From NCBI GenBank assembly GCA_011522825.1, contig WTIG01000001.1, forward strand, positions 1 to 6,647: DNA of 6,647 nucleotides. The letters are read 5' to 3'. Source of the DNA: Puniceicoccaceae bacterium (GTDB lineage Bacteria > Verrucomicrobiota > Verrucomicrobiia > Opitutales > Coraliomargaritaceae). Shown here piece by piece: positions 5,783 to 6,647 of the stretch. Both the position numbers and the translations under genes were made by a program. The notes beneath the pieces were generated by a model. That model did not search any database, had not been told where the DNA came from, and saw only the letters and a list, made by a program, of their open reading frames with translations. Each line of letters opens with the position of its first letter. The stretch's first letter is position 1.

Positions 5783-6604
5783 TTGAAAATGGGAAAATAT
5801 AAATTCAGTATAGACGGCAAAAATCATGAATTTCATACAGATCAGGACGTTATGTATGGTGAAGAAGGCGTTATTATAGATAAGGATATTGATCTTATGC
5901 AAGATTATTCTGACGGCTTCACTATATGCAAGTTGAGTAAATCAAAAGCAGAACGGTTAAGAAGGGCACTTCAAGAATTCTTAAAGACGGAGATTTCTAA
6001 CAAAACAGGCATTAAATTAGATAATCTAGAACATTATCATAAAGCTGTGAATATCCAAGTTCATGAAAATTTTTTCAACGAATTCTCAAGGGGTTTTAAA
6101 GTTTCATCGTTAAAAGAGCTCAAATTTTTGGATGACGAAATTTCTAAAATCACCTCATCGGACGTTTCTACTAAATCACCTTATGATGGAAATAGCTATT
6201 TTTGGATGAGGATAATAAGGCCAGGAATTTTAGAAAATAATCCAGCCCATAAAGATGTTTACCTTGATTATCTTAGGAACGCAGTCAATATATACTTTCC
6301 GGTATGTGGTAGCAGCAAAAAATCTAGCCTATCAATTGCACCAAAAACTCATAAAGAAAATGAGCAAAATATATTAAGAACAGTTTCTGGAGCAAGGGTG
6401 GGAAAACGACAGTTTACTGTTCCAGCAATATTACATATTAATGGCTCTTTAGAATTAATAAGACCGAATCCACAGAGCGATGAAATGATGGTCTTTTCTC
6501 CCTACCTTGTTCACGGCGCAGGTATTAATGAAGAAATTGATTTAACACGAATATCGCTCGAAATGAGATTTTGGCCCAAGAACTTATCGATCAGTTCTTG
6601 TTAA
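5783..6604 (+). CDS. Putative Fe(II)/2-oxoglutarate-dependent oxygenase, PhyH-like
   Basis: The 273-residue protein (271 if ATG 5789 is used) looks like a non-heme iron oxygenase that couples 2-oxoglutarate decarboxylation to hydroxylation or a related oxidation. The facial triad appears as NNPAHKDVYLD (152-162), with His156 and Asp158 forming HxD, and the distal His244 in FSPYLVHGAGINEE (238-251). Arg256 in TRISLEMRF, twelve residues after that His, fits the 2-oxoglutarate-binding arginine of the phytanoyl-CoA dioxygenase type. SYFWMRIIRPG (138-148) resembles the strand before HxD. The first 130 residues are helical and charged, without a motif I recognise, and may form the substrate cap. 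No signal peptide or membrane segment is visible. In this locus it may hydroxylate or oxidise a sugar or an attached acyl group, but that is inference. The family call rests on motif spacing; the reaction is unknown. Confidence 0.72.
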   Translation: MKMGKYKFSIDGKNHEFHTDQDVMYGEEGVIIDKDIDLMQDYSDGFTICKLSKSKAERLRRALQEFLKTEISNKTGIKLDNLEHYHKAVNIQVHENFFNEFSRGFKVSSLKELKFLDDEISKITSSDVSTKSPYDGNSYFWMRIIRPGILENNPAHKDVYLDYLRNAVNIYFPVCGSSKKSSLSIAPKTHKENEQNILRTVSGARVGKRQFTVPAILHINGSLELIRPNPQSDEMMVFSPYLVHGAGINEEIDLTRISLEMRFWPKNLSISSC

Positions 6605-6647
6605 AAACTTAAAAATCTAACGGTGAGCTGTTAAACATCTATCTATA
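6605..6647 (+). other. Short tail with no recognised gene
   Basis: The last 43 bases are AT-rich. A weak six-pair stem with one G-U pair and a TGAG loop can be drawn at 6618-6633, but no T-run follows it. I see no start codon with a ribosome site here; a following gene may begin beyond the window. Confidence 0.4.

Noticed and set aside
6618..6633. Inverted repeat after the oxygenase as a terminator
   Set aside because: The stem is only six pairs, mostly A-T with a G-U, and no T-run follows.

Overview
The window is a tightly packed, all-plus-strand run of sugar-modifying genes from what looks like a surface-glycan locus (O-antigen, capsule or flagellin glycosylation). The AT-rich composition (roughly 37-39% G+C by eye), short Shine-Dalgarno sites, occasional TTG starts and overlapping genes suggest a Gram-negative bacterium, perhaps a marine gammaproteobacterium. 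No marker gene fixes the taxon, so this is an inference. No rRNA, tRNA, CRISPR array, insertion sequence or phage gene was seen.

Region 1 (1-3302) is a translationally coupled block of four genes. It holds the 3' end of an extended-SDR NDP-sugar epimerase/dehydratase/reductase (1-288), a DegT/DnrJ/EryC1/StrS-type PLP sugar aminotransferase (281-1390), a Rossmann-like protein of unknown function (1387-2370) and a methionyl-tRNA-formyltransferase-like sugar N-formyltransferase (2367-3302). Adjacent genes overlap by 8, 4 and 4 bases. The enzyme types suggest a route in which a keto-sugar nucleotide is made, aminated and then N-formylated.

Region 2 (3303-4786) holds a putative GT-B-fold glycosyltransferase with a CgeB-like C-terminal part (3484-4680), flanked by two very short candidate ORFs. 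The upstream one (3314-3487, 57 aa) has a good ribosome binding site, and its stop overlaps the glycosyltransferase ATG, so it may be a coupling peptide or a gene remnant. The downstream one (4673-4768, 31 aa) encodes one hydrophobic segment.

Region 3 (4787-6604) holds two tailoring-type oxidoreductases: an aldo/keto reductase with an intact catalytic tetrad (4787-5734) and a putative Fe(II)/2-oxoglutarate oxygenase of phytanoyl-CoA-hydroxylase type (5783-6604). The oxygenase may have its own -10-type promoter element. The last 43 bases contain no recognisable gene.

Taken together the genes could build and decorate an unusual N-formylated amino sugar, with the glycosyltransferase placing it on a glycan and the reductase and oxygenase altering it. 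The least understood parts are the coupled unknown protein at 1387-2370, the oxygenase and the two short ORFs. No flippase, polymerase or chain-length regulator lies in the window, so the type of glycan cannot be decided.
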